Source: Flaccisagitta enflata (taxonomy: Eukaryota > Chaetognatha > Sagittoidea > Aphragmophora). Taken from it: DNA of 64,000 nucleotides. The stretch is taken from the NCBI GenBank assembly GCA_965153355.1, contig OZ231127.1:89156001-89220000 (forward strand), in the 5' to 3' direction. This document shows positions 1 to 11,579 of the stretch, one piece after another (position 1 is the stretch's first letter; each line of letters starts with the position of its first letter). Below the pieces are notes generated by a model. The model was given only the letters and a program-made list of their open reading frames with translations. It made no database searches and had not been told where the DNA came from. A program made the position numbers and the translations under genes.

Positions 1-297
1 ATGTAAGTATGTAAGTATGTAAGTATGTAAGTAAGTATGTAAGTATGTAAGTAAGTATGTAAGTATGTAAGTAAATATGTAAGTATGTATGTATGTAAGT
101 ATGTAAATATGTGTATGTAATTAGGTAAGTATGTAATAATGTAAGTATGTAAGTAAGTATGTAGTATGTAAGTATGTAGTAAGTATGTAGTAAGTAAAGT
201 ATGTAGTATGAAGTTATGTAGTTGTGTGTAGTATGAATTTGTGTAGTTTAATGTAACTTAGCACGCGACTGTTGGCCTGTTGGGCTTGTTCAACAAT
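1..297 (+). repeat. ATGTAAGT tandem array with element terminus
   Basis: Tandem 8-mer ATGTAAGT/GTAAGTAT variants run to about position 240, then a unique end containing 'agcacgcgactgttggcctg' up to about 297. The same terminus followed by the complementary array (ACTTACAT) occurs inverted at 6,357-7,600, so these look like two copies of one repeat-rich element in opposite orientation. The left end lies outside the window. On this strand every unit contains GTAAGT, a consensus splice donor. Confidence 0.8.
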
Positions 298-1800
298 GAC
301 TTTAAAGGCAACATTGGCCTGTTGGGCTTGTTCAACAATCTTTTTCATTGCCCTCCAGAGGTTATTGTTGGTCCTGACTTTAAAGGCAACATTCAGTTTG
401 TCATTTTCAGCAATATTTTTTTATTCTCTTTCTAGAGGTGGCAGCTGGTCCTGACTTTAAAGGCAACATTCAATTTGTCCTTTTCAACAATCTTTTTCAT
501 TGTCTTTTCAGAGGTGGCTGTTGGTCCTGACTTTAAAGGCAACATTCTGTTTGTCTTTTTCAACAATCTTTTTTATTGCCCTCCAGAGGTTATTGTTGGT
601 CCTGACTTTAAAGGCAACATTCAGTTTGTCATTTTCAGCAATATTTTTTTATTCTCTTTCTAGAGGTTGCTGTTGGTCCCGACTTAAAAGGCAACATTCA
701 ATTTGTCCTTTTCAACAATTTTTTTTATTGTCTTTCCAGAGATAGCAGTTGGTCCCGACTTTAAAGGCAACATTCAGTTTGTCATTTTCAGCAATATTTT
801 TTTATTCTCTTTCTAGAGGTGGCAGTTGGTCCTGACTTTAAAAGCAACATTCAGTTTGTCATTTTCAGTAATCTTTTTTTATTGTCTTACCAGAGGTAAG
901 CGTTGGTCCTGATTTCAATGGTAACCTTCAGTTTGTCCTTTTCAATAATCTTCTTCTTCATTTCAGAGGTGGCTGTTGGTCCTGACTTTAAAGGCAACAT
1001 TCTGTTTGTCTTTTTCAACAATCTTTTTCATTGCCCTCCAGAGGTTATTGTTGGTCCTGACTTTAAAGGCAACATTCAGTTTGTCATTTTCAGCAATATT
1101 TTTTTATTCTCTTTCTAGAGGTGGCAGCTGGTCCTGACTTTAAAGGCAACATTCAATTTGTCCTTTTCAACAATCTTTTTCATTGTCTTTTCAGAGGTGG
1201 CTGTTGGTCCTGACTTTAAAGGCAACATTCAGTTTGTCATTTTCAGCAATATTTTTTTATTCTCTTTCTAGAGGTGGCAGTTGGTCCTGACTTTAAAAGC
1301 AACATTCAGTTTGTCATTTTCAGTAATCTTTTTTTATTGTCTTACCAGAGGTAAGCGTTGGTCCTGATTTCAATGGTAACCTTCAGTTTGTCCTTTTCAA
1401 TAATCTTCTTCTTCATTTCAGAGGTGGCTGTTGGTCCTGACTTTAAAGGCAACATTCTGTTTGTCTTTTTCAACAATCTTTTTCATTGCCCTCCAGAGGT
1501 TATTGTTGGTCCTGACTTTATTGGCAACATTCAGTTTGTCATTTTCAGCAATATTTTTTTATTCTCTTTCTAGAGGTGGCAGCTGGTCCTGACTTTAAAG
1601 GCAACATTCAATTTGTCCTTTTCAACAATCTTTTTCATTGTCTTTTCAGAGGTTGTTGTTGGTCCTGACTTTAAAGGCAACATTCAGTTTGTCTTTTTCA
1701 ACAATTTCTTTTATTGTCTTTCCAGAGATGGCAGTTGGTCCCGACTTTTAAGGCAACATTCAATTTGTCCCTTTCAACGATCTTTTTTATTGTCCTTCAG
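298..1800 (+). repeat. Tandem array of acceptor plus exon-start copies (LNS4 exon)
   Basis: About 19 copies of a roughly 76-bp unit. Each carries a pyrimidine tract, an AG acceptor and the first ~45 bases of the exon at 1,801 (encoding variants of VGPDFKGNIQFV). Copies have no splice donor and several shift frame, so they look like decoy exon starts rather than exons. A six-unit block repeats at 455 bp: the stretch at 903-1,118 recurs at 1,358-1,573. The first units also contain sequence from the terminus of the neighbouring element (ggcctgttgggcttgttc), suggesting slippage or conversion across the boundary. Confidence 0.85.
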
Positions 1801-1956
1801 AGGTGGCTGTCGGTCCTGACTTTAAAGGCAACATTCAGTTTGTCCTTTTCAATGATCGTCCTCTTCTCGAATTGGCCAAAGATGGGAAACTCAACGGAAG
1901 ATTTGAACCCACGAAGAAGAAAATTGTTCCCACGGAACCTCCGCTTTTCCCTGGAG
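1801..1956 (+). CDS. Nrxn-like: Neurexin-like exon: C-terminal end of laminin G domain LNS4
   Basis: Encodes about 52 residues with the laminin-G ending pattern GPDFKGNIQFVLFND...LLELAKDGKLNGRF, followed by a basic and proline-rich stretch. The acceptor is tgtccttcag and the donor is GGAG|gtaagt, leaving phase 1. In alpha-neurexin the order is LNS4-LNS5-EGF-LNS6; the downstream exons give LNS5-EGF-LNS6, so this segment is placed as LNS4. The N-terminal part of the domain and all earlier domains lie upstream of the window. The acceptor could also be two bases downstream (ttcagag|gtgg); the frame is unaffected. Confidence 0.8.
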
Positions 1957-2235
1957 GTAAGTTAATTTGCATATTTGGACTCCATCGAATTTTGAAAGTT
2001 AAAAACCTGTAAAGATTATTACCCACAGGGCGCACTTTGACACTGACTAGTACTCAATTTTATCGAATTACACCGCTTGAATCAAGAGTGAAACACACGT
2101 CTGTAACTGTAACACGTCTGTTACCGTTTGATTAAGAAAATTGTTACCCGGTTTATAGAGATAAGTAGCAGTTGTCTGGACCAGGGAGGAATGAGTACTG
2201 TGAGAAATGATTTAACGCGTCTTTTATTTAAACAG

Positions 2236-2873
2236 CAACCATTGACACATACATAGATACTCTTCCTCCATCTTTCGGCAAAAAAGATCCCTCCCTCTCG
2301 ACGTACCCGTTTTCAAATGAACCCAGTTCCATAACCATGAAAAACTTCCGAACTTTAAGTGTAACATCAACGAGGCCTTCTAGTCCGACGCCGCAATCAT
2401 CTCTTACGTCATCATCGTTACCATCAACAATATCATTCTCCATATCATCCCTTCGATCTCCAAAGCTTCAAACGGCTTTGCCATCATCTAGTCAAACTTT
2501 CATTGTGAAATCTCCAATATCGTCATTGATTCCTTCGATTGTTATCACGACAGTCCCGTCAGCCTCTGCAGCTCCAACAGCGTCCATTGCCCCGTCAGCG
2601 TCCAGAACCCTGTTAGCGTCTCAGCCTCCATCAGCTTCCACAGCTTCAGCAGTTTCTACAGCTCCATCAGCGTCCAAAACTCCATCAGCGTCTGCGGCGA
2701 CTTTGATGCCGTCAATGATTCCAACTCCTTTGTTCACATTTCCAACAATGACACTGCCAGACTCGCTATCTTTGAGTTTTACGTCATCTTTTCCTTCATC
2801 TCCGACTTCCAATTCATTTTCTTATTCCACTTCACAATCGGCTGGTTTGCCGAATCTGATGCTGAATTATCAG
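2236..2873 (+). CDS. Nrxn-like: Neurexin-like exon: Ser/Thr/Pro/Ala-rich mucin-like linker
   Basis: Open frame of about 212 codons starting at the acceptor aaacag|CA in the phase left by the preceding exon (G|CA = Ala). The first ~35 residues are ordinary (TLPPSFGKKDPSLSTYPF); the rest is dense in Ser, Thr, Ala and Pro, typical of an O-glycosylated stalk. Vertebrate neurexins join LNS4 directly to LNS5, so a long linker here is unusual. The 3' border is uncertain: TATCAG|gttgcc (2,873, phase 0) and GCTG|gtttgc (2,844, phase 1) are both possible. The phase-1 donor fits the next exon's likely acceptor better. Confidence 0.6.
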
Positions 2874-3274
2874 GTTGCCTATAGAAGGCTGTCCTTTTTT
2901 TAGCTGAATGTAGTCAGAGTTACTAGTACCTGAAGGAGAGCAGCGCTTATCGTGAATCATTTCACCGAGAGTGTCAATGGTGGGGGTCGTTGCATTGTTG
3001 TATTCTAAATTTCGGAGCGTGAATTTTTTGATTATACCTCCTTTTGTAACCTTAGAGCATTTGAATCAATGCCGAACACTCATCATATTCAAAAGCATTC
3101 TTCTACATCTAACATAAGACGAAAAAAATGTTCGTAAAACTGGCATAATCATTCACTCGTGTTTCAACAATTTTCTTCTCATTGATTGTTGCATAAACTT
3201 GATAATTGCTGAGACTCAATTGCAGCATTATGCAGATAAGGATATAGGATGAGAAAAACGTTTATCATCCAACC

Positions 3275-3278
<4 letters not shown>

Positions 3279-3366
<88 letters not shown>
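3279..3366. repeat. (GT)n microsatellite
   Basis: About 88 bases of pure GT/AC dinucleotide in the intron between the two Ser/Thr-rich exons. The rest of 2,874-3,900 shows no gene or recognised element. Confidence 0.95.
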
Positions 3367-3368
<2 letters not shown>

Positions 3369-3909
3369 GTGCGTGCGTCCTCAACTGTCCTCAAGACCCC
3401 CTTAAACCAAGAAATAGCTGAGCGTTACTCTAAAGCCTAGAATTGGAATCAAGATCCCTCGGACGCAAATAAAGATAAAAGGATTGAAACTTTTAGTAAA
3501 CCACCAGAATGAAAATTGAAAAATGATCAGCACAATATGATCATATGAAAACGAGGCCAAGTTAAGGCCAATACTACGCGAATTAGAAAAAAGACGAACC
3601 TTTGTATTTGTTGACAAAACAGATTCAAAAAGTTCAAGAACAATTTATCAGTTCAACTGTTCATGTGATATTAAAGATTTTTAAAAGATTTTTCAAAGAT
3701 CTTTCATTCTAGACTAATCCCAGGTCTGTAACTTTAACCGTTTAGGAGCTAGAGCCAGTCAAAGTGAAGAACCATTTTGCTAAAATGCACTATGCAAATG
3801 CAAAATCGAAATCAGAAAAGATAAAAATACCAGATTAGGGCCAAATGAAAGTATTTTCCAATGGCTTTTTAACGACCTGGAATTTTATTATACTTTTATA
3901 AGTTTCAAT

Positions 3910-4063
3910 GTCGAAATGAAAGGGTTGACATTGCTATTCGTGGCTCAGAATGTCAATGTCCAACTGAACTAGATTAAAGAGAGAATGAGAAAGAAAAGAG
4001 TGGAAAAGGGGAAAAGAAAAAGAAACACTGAAATAGAAGGAGAAGTAAAAATAGACAGAGAGA
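3910..4063 (+). repeat. ~150-bp dispersed direct repeat, copy 1
   Basis: The stretch from 'gtcgaaatgaaagggttgac' to 'atagacagagaga' recurs essentially unchanged at 6,203-6,356. Identity looks near-perfect by eye, implying a recent duplication or an active element. No coding content. Confidence 0.85.
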
Positions 4064-4227
4064 ACCTTTCAAAAGTGCGTCTTTTTTTTTTTTATTTGCG
4101 TAGTAAGTGCGCCTAGCTTGATTAAGAATTTGTGATGAATGAATGATTGAATGAATGAAAATGAATGTGGTAAGTCATGTAATAGGAATAAAGAAATATG
4201 TCAGAATCAGCCGTTTTGCTCATTTCA

Positions 4228-4290
4228 AACGTTTGCGTGACCGACCGACCGACCGACCGTCCAACCGACCAACCGACAGACATGACCTCT
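4228..4290 (+). repeat. Fragment of CCGAC-repeat element (family A)
   Basis: Contains 'aaacgtttgcgtgaccgacc' and further ACCG tetranucleotides. A very similar block sits at 48,550-48,590. It belongs to a short dispersed family with CCGT/ACCG tetranucleotide cores found about 20 times in this window. Confidence 0.65.
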
Positions 4291-4370
4291 TCTAGAAGTG
4301 CGAGGACGCACTTAAAAAAACCAACGGTCGTCAGCAACGATCATGATCAGATTCGGTCATCCGCGCCTAG

Positions 4371-4799
4371 CTTTGTCACCGTCCAAGACAACTGCATCAT
4401 CAACACCAGCAGTTGCAGCATCTTCATCGACAACCTCAACGACTTCATCATCGACACCAGTAATGGCAGCATCTTCATTGGCAACCTCAACGACTTCATC
4501 ATCGACACCAGCAATTGCAGCATCTTCATCGACAACCTCAACGACTTCATCATCGACACCAGCAATTGCAGCATCTTCATTGGCAACCTCAACGACTTCA
4601 TCATCGACACCAGCAATTGCAGCATCTTCATCGACAACCTCAACGACTTCATCATCGACTCTCACTACAACAAATCCTTCACCATCGGCTCCATCTTACA
4701 CTGCGACATTGTCATCGTCACATGGATTTTATCAGTCATCAACAACAACTGGAAAGCCTCATTCCAGTTCCAAACCCTCATCCCGCAAAATTACCTCCG
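4371..4799 (+). CDS. Nrxn-like: Neurexin-like exon: Ser/Thr-rich linker with 17-aa repeats
   Basis: In the frame that joins the next exon it encodes about 143 residues dominated by Ser, Thr, Ala and Pro, with five copies of a 17-residue unit like TSSSTPAIAASSSTTST (51-bp DNA period, 4,430-4,655). The donor ACCTCCG|gtaaaa leaves phase 1, matching the acceptor of the LNS5 exon at 10,254. The start is uncertain: cgcctag|CT (4,371, phase 1) is used here, but acceptors at 4,335 and 4,351 exist. It extends the mucin-like linker between LNS4 and LNS5. Alternate frames are also open because of the 51-bp period, but only this one is phase-compatible. Confidence 0.55.
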
Positions 4800-5036
4800 G
4801 TAAAATCAGAGCTTGATTTGGTTTTGATAAAATCGACCTTTAAAAGTAGGACTTTTGAAAATGATCGCGGTTCATTTGTGTGTGTTTTCTCCAGAATCCA
4901 ATTGTCAATCTTGTAAAATTCGCTTTTGAAGTTTGCAAAAAAAAAGAAAAAAAACTGGAATGGCTTAAAAGCTTATATCGTCGAAGTCATCCTAAGCGGA
5001 GGAAAGAGATTCGACGAGCTCGGCAAATGTCAGTGG

Positions 5037-5300
5037 ACGTGTTTCTACTGATGTCAAAAACCGCGTTTGCTCGAACATGTTCCCACTGAACGCATTTACA
5101 GTGTGAACACATATTCAAGAATTTTAACTGTCCCACGCGGCAGTGAGCAAAGTGAGTGAGTGAGCCTGTGCACGGAGCGAGCGAGCGCAGCGACGCGGAG
5201 CGTTGCAGATTGAGTGAGCAGAGTGAGCGGTGCGAGCTAACGAACATAGTGAGAGACCAAGTGGCCCGTTAAAAACGCGATTGTCTCTGACTAGAAACAC
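5037..5300 (+). repeat. Family B short element with TTTCTAGT-type inverted ends
   Basis: Starts near 'gtgtttctactga' and ends at 'tgactagaaacaccccctta', an imperfect inverted match. The inside carries 'gtgaacacatattcaaga' and GAGTGAGCGAGC-type repeats, then 'gaccaagtggcccgtt'. Better-preserved copies lie at 47,279-47,576 and 55,483-56,285. Confidence 0.7.
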
Positions 5301-5833
5301 CCCCTTAAAAATGGCAACTTGGCACCAGTTAGATCTTCATCACAGATTATCAATGCCACTATTCTAATTGTTTCGGGTTTTTTGTCCCTGCTTTGGTTAG
5401 TCATAATTCTCAAAATACAGATCAGGCCCTTGAAAATAATTTGGAAGGAGCTTTATTTTCTCATGACAGCCTGAAGCTTGTGTGACTTTTCTAGTTCCCC
5501 ATTAGAAAAAAAAAAACAAGCTTTTCCCAAGCAACCAGTGTTCTGGGCTTTCCCCAATGCTTTTTCCGCCATATTTTACGGCATTGGAAACGTTGCATCG
5601 CATTGCATGTGTTTAACCACCGATGGAGCTTTTTCGTAGAATTATTGACGCTCCTGAATTAAGTCTTGATGCAACTTTGATGCAATTTTTTATGCAATTT
5701 TGATGCAACATTGATGTAACTGTAATGCAATTCTGATAAAATGCAATTTTTAAGGTCAGCATTGGACACCGTGCTTCATACCAGATTTGAAAATAAGGAA
5801 TGAAAATGATATGAGGTCGTTTGCGGCACGAAA

Positions 5834-5938
<105 letters not shown>

Positions 5939-5999
5939 TTACAGATAAGAGCTCTTGTTTGAGATATCGTTTAGCACGCCGACGCAACGTGTATGTTCT

Positions 6000-6198
<199 letters not shown>

Positions 6199-6202
6199 CT
6201 TG

Positions 6203-6356
6203 TCGAAATGAAAGGGTTGACATTGCTATTCGTGGCTCAGAATGTCAATGTCCAACTGAACTAGATTAAAGAGAGAATGAGAAAGAAAAGAGTGGAAAAG
6301 GGGAAAAGAAAAAGAAACACTGAAATAGAAGGAGAAGTAAAAATAGACAGAGAGAA
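6203..6356 (+). repeat. ~150-bp dispersed direct repeat, copy 2
   Basis: Near-identical to 3,910-4,063, from 'gtcgaaatgaaagggttgac' to 'agacagagaga'. It is immediately followed by the ACTTACAT element. Confidence 0.85.
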
Positions 6357-7600
6357 AAACAAGCCCAACAGGCCAACAGTCGCGTGCTAAGTTACACAAA
6401 ACTACACAACTTCATACTACACACAACTACATAACTTCATCCTACATACTTAACATACTACATACTTACTTACTACATACTACATACTTACATACTACAT
6501 ACTTACTTACATACTTACATACTTACATTCTTACATACTTACATAATTACATACTTACATACTTACATACTTACATAATTACATACTTACCTAATTACAT
6601 ACTTACCTAATTACATACTTACATACTTACATACTTACATACATACTTACATATTTACTTACATACTTACATACTACATACTTACATACTTACATACATA
6701 CTTACATACATATTTACTACATACTTACATACTTACTTACTTACATACTTACATACTTACATTTACTTACATACCATACATACTTACTTACTTGTACTTA
6801 CATGCTTACATACTTACATACACATACTTACATACACATACTTACATACTTACATACCTTCATACTCACATGCCACATACTTACATACCATACTTTATAC
6901 ATACTTACCACATACCTACATACTCACATACTTACATGTATGTACTTACATACTTACACATTACTTACATACTACCTACATACTCACATACTTACATACT
7001 ACATACATATACATACTTACACATACTTACATACTTATATACTTACATACTTACCTACATACTCACATACTTATATACTTACATACTTACGTACATACAT
7101 ACTTACATACATACTTACATACATACTTACATACTTACATACTTACATACTTACATACTTACATACTTACATACTTAAATACTTAAATACTTACCCACAT
7201 ACTCACATACTTACATACTTACTTACGTACTTACATACATACTTACTTACATACTTACATACATACTTACATACTTACTTACATACTTACATACTTATAT
7301 ACTTACATACTTACCTACATACTTACATACATACTTACATACATACATACATACATACTTACATACATACTTACATACTTACATACTTACATACTTACAT
7401 ACTTACATACTTACATACTTACATACTTACATACTTACATACTTACATACTTAAATACTTAAATACTTACCCACATACTCACATACTTACATACTTACTT
7501 ACCTACATACTCACATACTTACATACTATCTCTGAAAGTTACATACTACAACCTCATACTACATAACTTCATACTACAACTTCATACTTCATAACGTCTG
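6357..7600 (-). repeat. ACTTACAT tandem array element (inverted copy of 1-297)
   Basis: Begins 'aacaagcccaacaggccaac' then 'agtcgcgtgctaagttacac', the reverse complement of the terminus at 240-310, followed by more than 1 kb of ACTTACAT/ACATACTT repeats with a longer higher-order repeat: 'cttaaatacttaaatacttacccacat' occurs twice about 280 bp apart. The open frames here are repeat translation (Tyr-Leu-His-Thr) and not genes. Confidence 0.85.
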
Positions 7601-7659
7601 TCCCAAAAAAAGTTACATTCTGAACCAATAATGAGTGTCCAATAAAAAGTTGACAAAAT

Positions 7660-7935
7660 ACCCGAAATACCCAATGATACCCAAAAATACCCAAAAATAC
7701 CAAAAAATACTCATATATACCCAAAAATACCCAAAAACACCTAAAAATACCCATTTATACTCAACAATACTCAAAAATACCCAAAAGTACCCAAAAATAT
7801 ATGAAAGTACCATAAAATACCTTAAGTACCTGAAATAACAAAAGTACCCTAAAATACCCTTAAATACCCTGAAGTACCCTAAAGTACCCAGAAATACCCT
7901 AGAGTACCTTAAAATACCTCTAAAAACCTTAAAAA
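7660..7935. repeat. ~10-bp minisatellite (AAATACCCAA)n
   Basis: Degenerate tandem repeat of a unit like AAATACCCAA, drifting to AAGTACCCTA toward its end. Confidence 0.8.
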
Positions 7936-7949
7936 GTCATAATTTAAAA

Positions 7950-8030
7950 AAACGTGACCTACCGACCGACCTACCGACCGACCTACCGACCGACACGGCA
8001 AGGTGTAGAGTCGCGTGCACGCGACTAAAA
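7950..8030 (-). repeat. Family A element with 18-bp palindromic head
   Basis: CCGACCTA/ACCG tetranucleotides followed by 'gtagagtcgcgtgcacgcga', which contains the perfect palindrome AGTCGCGTGCACGCGACT. The orientation is reversed relative to the copies at 23,563 and 29,272. Confidence 0.75.
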
Positions 8031-8258
8031 AGAAATTCCAGAAAAGAATGTTAAGTAATATAAAAATTTCGAGCTTAAGAGTATAACAGAAGCTGAACAC
8101 ATAGATGTACGTAAACAGGAGCACACGTGATAGAATGCACACCCTGACACCCATAGACCGATAGAGACATGCACAAGCACAGTTCTAGATACACCAACAC
8201 ATGCCAAGTCGAAATTCGTCTCCCCTCTCTATGACCCTCTGATGCCCGTTTTCCACAT

Positions 8259-8260
8259 GT

Positions 8261-8339
<79 letters not shown>
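8259..8339. repeat. (CT)n microsatellite
   Basis: About 80 bases of CT. A second block of GA and GAGACA units lies at 8,657-8,860. 8,340-8,650 and 8,870-9,050 hold no recognised gene. Confidence 0.9.
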
Positions 8340-8341
<2 letters not shown>

Positions 8342-8650
8342 CTTCGCCCTTTCCCTTTTATCCTGCCTTCAATTTTACGTTTTTGATGATTTATTATGTT
8401 TTTTATTGGTTTTTCGGCCTAGGAAAAAAAAGTCCGTGTGCGCTTGTTTGAAGTAGGCGCGCGCGTGTGTACAGCTGTGCACCTTGCTGAATTTATTGCA
8501 ATTTTGTACACATTGTGCACATTCGCGCGCGTATTTTTTAAAGCGTGCGCGTCGAACTTGAAACGATTAGGCGGACGCATGCAGCAATGGATTTCTTTAT
8601 GTATTGCTCATGGGGACATGCGTGTAATGGCTGTTCACGCGTTCCAAAGC

Positions 8651-8715
<65 letters not shown>

Positions 8716-9058
8716 TGAGAGAGACAGAGACAGAGACTGAGAGAGACAGAGACAGAGACAGAGACAGAGACAGAGACAGAGAGAGGCAGAGACAGATGGA
8801 CAGACAAAGAGTAAGGGAGACAGAAAGACAGACAAAGAGTCAGGGAGACAGAAAGACAGTACGATTGTGATAAAATCGTACTCCCTCTTACTATTGCTCA
8901 CCTTGCCTCCATTACTTAGCTTCTTCCTCTTTTGATTCTCCTCCTTCACGTTGTCCTTCTTCTTCTTCATCCTCGACTTACCGTTCCTTGAGATGTTCCT
9001 CTTTACATTCTCCTGTTCCTTATCTAATCCTATCTTCTCATCATCTTATTCCAACCCT

Positions 9059-10253
9059 CCAGACAACCCACCCCTTCCCCCCCCCCTCCCCGTCAGTTTG
9101 CTTTGGTTCCTTCCATGATTTTGTGCTTTGGTCTCACCTTCCCTCTCATCATCCTCCCAGCCTATCCTCCTCAACTGCTCGTCTAATCCTTTCATCTTAA
9201 CCTCTTCTTCCTATTATTTCCTCCCTCAAGACACTGCTCCCTCCGCTGATGAGGCATTGTCTTTTGTATCCGCTAATCATCTTCCTCCTCCTCTTCCTCC
9301 CACCCTCCCAGACACTCCCCCTTCGACTGACGAAACGTTGTCTTTTGGTTCCTTCCCTCTCCTCCTCCTACCTTCTAGTTGCTGATCTTATCCTTGTAGC
9401 TCATCTCCTTCCTCCTTTTCTTCCCTTCCCTGCAGATACTCCCCCTCGGCTGACGAGATGTTGTCTTTCTGTTCCATCAATCTAATCCTCTTCCTCCTCT
9501 TCTTCCCTTCCCTCCAAACACTACCCCTTTGGCTGACGAGATGTTGTCATTCAATTCTATCAATCTAATCCTCTTCCTCCTCTTCTCTCTCTCCTCCAGA
9601 CACTACCCCTTTTGCTGACGAGCTGTTGTCTTTCAGTTCCATCAATCTAATCCTCTTTCCCCTCCTCTCCCCCACCCTCCCAGATACTATCCCTTCAGCT
9701 GCCGAGGCACTGTTTTCCAGTTCCATTAATCTAATCCTCTTCCTCCTCTTCTCCAACCCTCCCAGACTCTTCCCCTTCCACTGACGAGGCGTTGTCTTTC
9801 AGTTCCATCAATCTTATCCTCTTCCTCCTCCTCTTCCCTCCCCTCCAGACATTCCCCCCTTTGAGGCGTTGTCTTTCAGTTCCATCAATTTAATCCTCTT
9901 CCTTCTCCTCTTCCCTTCCCTCCCAGACAATCCCCTTTCCACTGACGAGGCGTTGTCTTTCAGTTCCATCAATCTAATCCTCTTTCTCCTCTTCCCTTCC
10001 CTCCAGACTCTCCCCCTTCCGCTGACGAGCTGTTGTCTTCCCGTTCCATCAATCTAATCCTCTTCCTCCTCTTCCTCCCTCCCCTCCAGACTCTCTCCCT
10101 TCCGCTGAGGAGGCATTGTCCTCCAGTTCCATCAATCTAATCCTCTTCCTCCTCTTCACTCCCCTCCCAGACTCTCCCCCTTCTGCTGACAAGGCGTTGT
10201 CTTTCAGTTCCATCCATCTAATCCTCTTCCTCCTCTTCTTCCCTTCCCTCCAG
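9059..10253 (+). repeat. Tandem array of acceptor plus exon-start copies (LNS5 exon 1)
   Basis: About 13 degenerate copies, spaced 78-120 bp, of the acceptor and start of the exon at 10,254. Each has a TC-rich tract, (C)CAG, ACTCTCCCCCTTC, then GCTGACGAGGCGTTGTCTTTC. The copy at 9,059-9,130 extends furthest, reaching the part matching 'gattttgtgctt' inside the exon. Units lack a donor, and some acceptor AGs are mutated (ctccaaac at 9,511). Confidence 0.8.
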
Positions 10254-10439
10254 ACTCTCCCCCTTCAGCTGACGAGGCGTTGTCTTTCGGTTCCGTCGAC
10301 GATTTTGTGCTTCTTCCTCGACTTTCTCGAGCTTCAGAATCTTTCCACATCGAATTCTGGTTCAAAACTCCGTCTTCAGATGGACTCATGGTTTATGGCA
10401 AAGGAGGAGGGGCCAACTTCATCGCCCTAGAAATGAGAG
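10254..10439 (+). CDS. Nrxn-like: Neurexin-like exon: LNS5 laminin G, part 1
   Basis: Encodes the first beta strands of a laminin G domain: DSPPSADEALSFGSVDDF, then SESFHIEFWFKTPSSDGLMV and GKGGGANFIALEM. The FxIxFWFKT...DGLMxY signature is typical of LNS domains. Acceptor ccctccag, donor GAGAG|gtaagg, phase 1 at both ends. In neurexins this extracellular domain takes part in synaptic adhesion. The intron upstream is loaded with copies of this exon's own start. Confidence 0.88.
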
Positions 10440-10460
10440 GTAAGGAATGTTAGCTACAAC

Positions 10461-10469
10461 AACGACAAG

Positions 10470-10507
<38 letters not shown>

Positions 10508-10723
10508 CGACAACGACAACGACAACGACCACGACCACGACCACGACCACGACAACAACAACGACAACGACAACAACAACGACAACGACAACGACAACAA
10601 CGACAATTTCAACAACTTCAACAATTTCAACAACTTCAACAACTTCAACAACAACAACATCAACAACGACAACAACAACAACAACAGCAACAACAACCAT
10701 AACAACAATCACAACATTTCAAT

Positions 10724-10801
<78 letters not shown>

Positions 10802-10837
10802 AACAACAACAACAACAACAACAAAAACAGCATTAAT

Positions 10838-10934
<97 letters not shown>
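10461..10934. repeat. (CAA)n / (CGACAA)n trinucleotide block
   Basis: Nearly the whole 510-bp intron between two LNS5 exons is CAA repeat with CGA-CAA, CCACGA and TTCAACAA variants. It stops 8 bases before the pyrimidine tract and acceptor at 10,949. The long poly-Thr and poly-Val frames are repeat translations. Confidence 0.95.
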
Positions 10935-10949
10935 TTTTCTCCTTTTCAG

Positions 10950-11082
10950 ATGGCGCGTTGGCGTACCACGTGAGTTCAGGCGTCGATGCTCCTTTGTCTT
11001 TGATGGTTCCATCGAATGTCGCTCGTGGCTCCTCCAATCCGAGATTTGACGACAATGAATGGCACAAAGTTAAAATTACCAG
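10950..11082 (+). CDS. Nrxn-like: Neurexin-like exon: LNS5 laminin G, part 2
   Basis: Encodes DGALAYHVSSGVDAPLSLMV...RFDDNEWHKVKITR. The motif (F)xDNEWHKVKITR is a hallmark of laminin G domains. Acceptor ccttttcag, donor TACCAG|gtaaag, phase 1 in and phase 2 out, both matching the neighbours. Confidence 0.9.
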
Positions 11083-11219
11083 GTAAAGGGAATTAAAAGT
11101 TTATCTATTCCTGCCCTCTCCTGATAGGGTTCATGTTCTTTCTCCCCGATCTTTCGTCCAGTCCCAATTCTAGATACTTTTTTTCGAATTCGGTGAGGTC
11201 TTTTGTTTCACTGTCTTTC

Positions 11220-11325
11220 TAAGCGGGTTTTTATTTAGGTTCAGGGGTAGGGTTAGGGTTAAGGTTGGGGTTGGGGGTGGTTATAGGGTTAGGGTCAGGG
11301 CTAGCGGTAGGGCTAGGTGAGGGCT
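11220..11325. repeat. Degenerate TTAGGG-like minisatellite
   Basis: Runs of TAGGGT, GGGGTT and AGGGCT variants including 'agggttagggtt'. A similar decayed CCCTAA-rich stretch lies at 39,085-39,195. Too degenerate to call telomeric. Confidence 0.6.
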
Positions 11326-11579
11326 GGGTTTCAACCCGAATATATTGTGTTTAAAGCTTCGCCCAATCGGGAAAACCCGAAAAAAAAAGAAAAGATCTGT
11401 ATCGTCTTAGAAAAAACGTTCGTCAATTTTCCAGGTCTTTCGTCCGGCATTTTTGTCCATTTCTTCTTCGCCGTGATTCTTGTCAGAACCAAACGCCCAT
11501 AATTTTGTCGATGCCTTGTCCTATGTCCATACCCTCTGAGTTGTGTCCATTTCTCATGTCCACATCTCTCTTTTCCTCC

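Noticed and set aside
2228-2812. Acidic minus-strand frames opposite the Ser/Thr exon
   Set aside because: Shadows of the + strand exon; no splice support on the minus strand.
4198-4803. Alternative frame with Asn-Cys-Ser-Ile-Phe-Ile repeats
   Set aside because: The 51-bp repeat keeps several frames open; only the Ser/Thr-rich frame joins the LNS5 exon in phase.
6792-7566. 254-residue Tyr/Leu/His/Thr frame
   Set aside because: Translation of the ACTTACAT tandem array; not a gene.
11220-11325. Interstitial telomere
   Set aside because: Only scattered TTAGGG words within a degenerate G-rich minisatellite; no run of exact hexamers.
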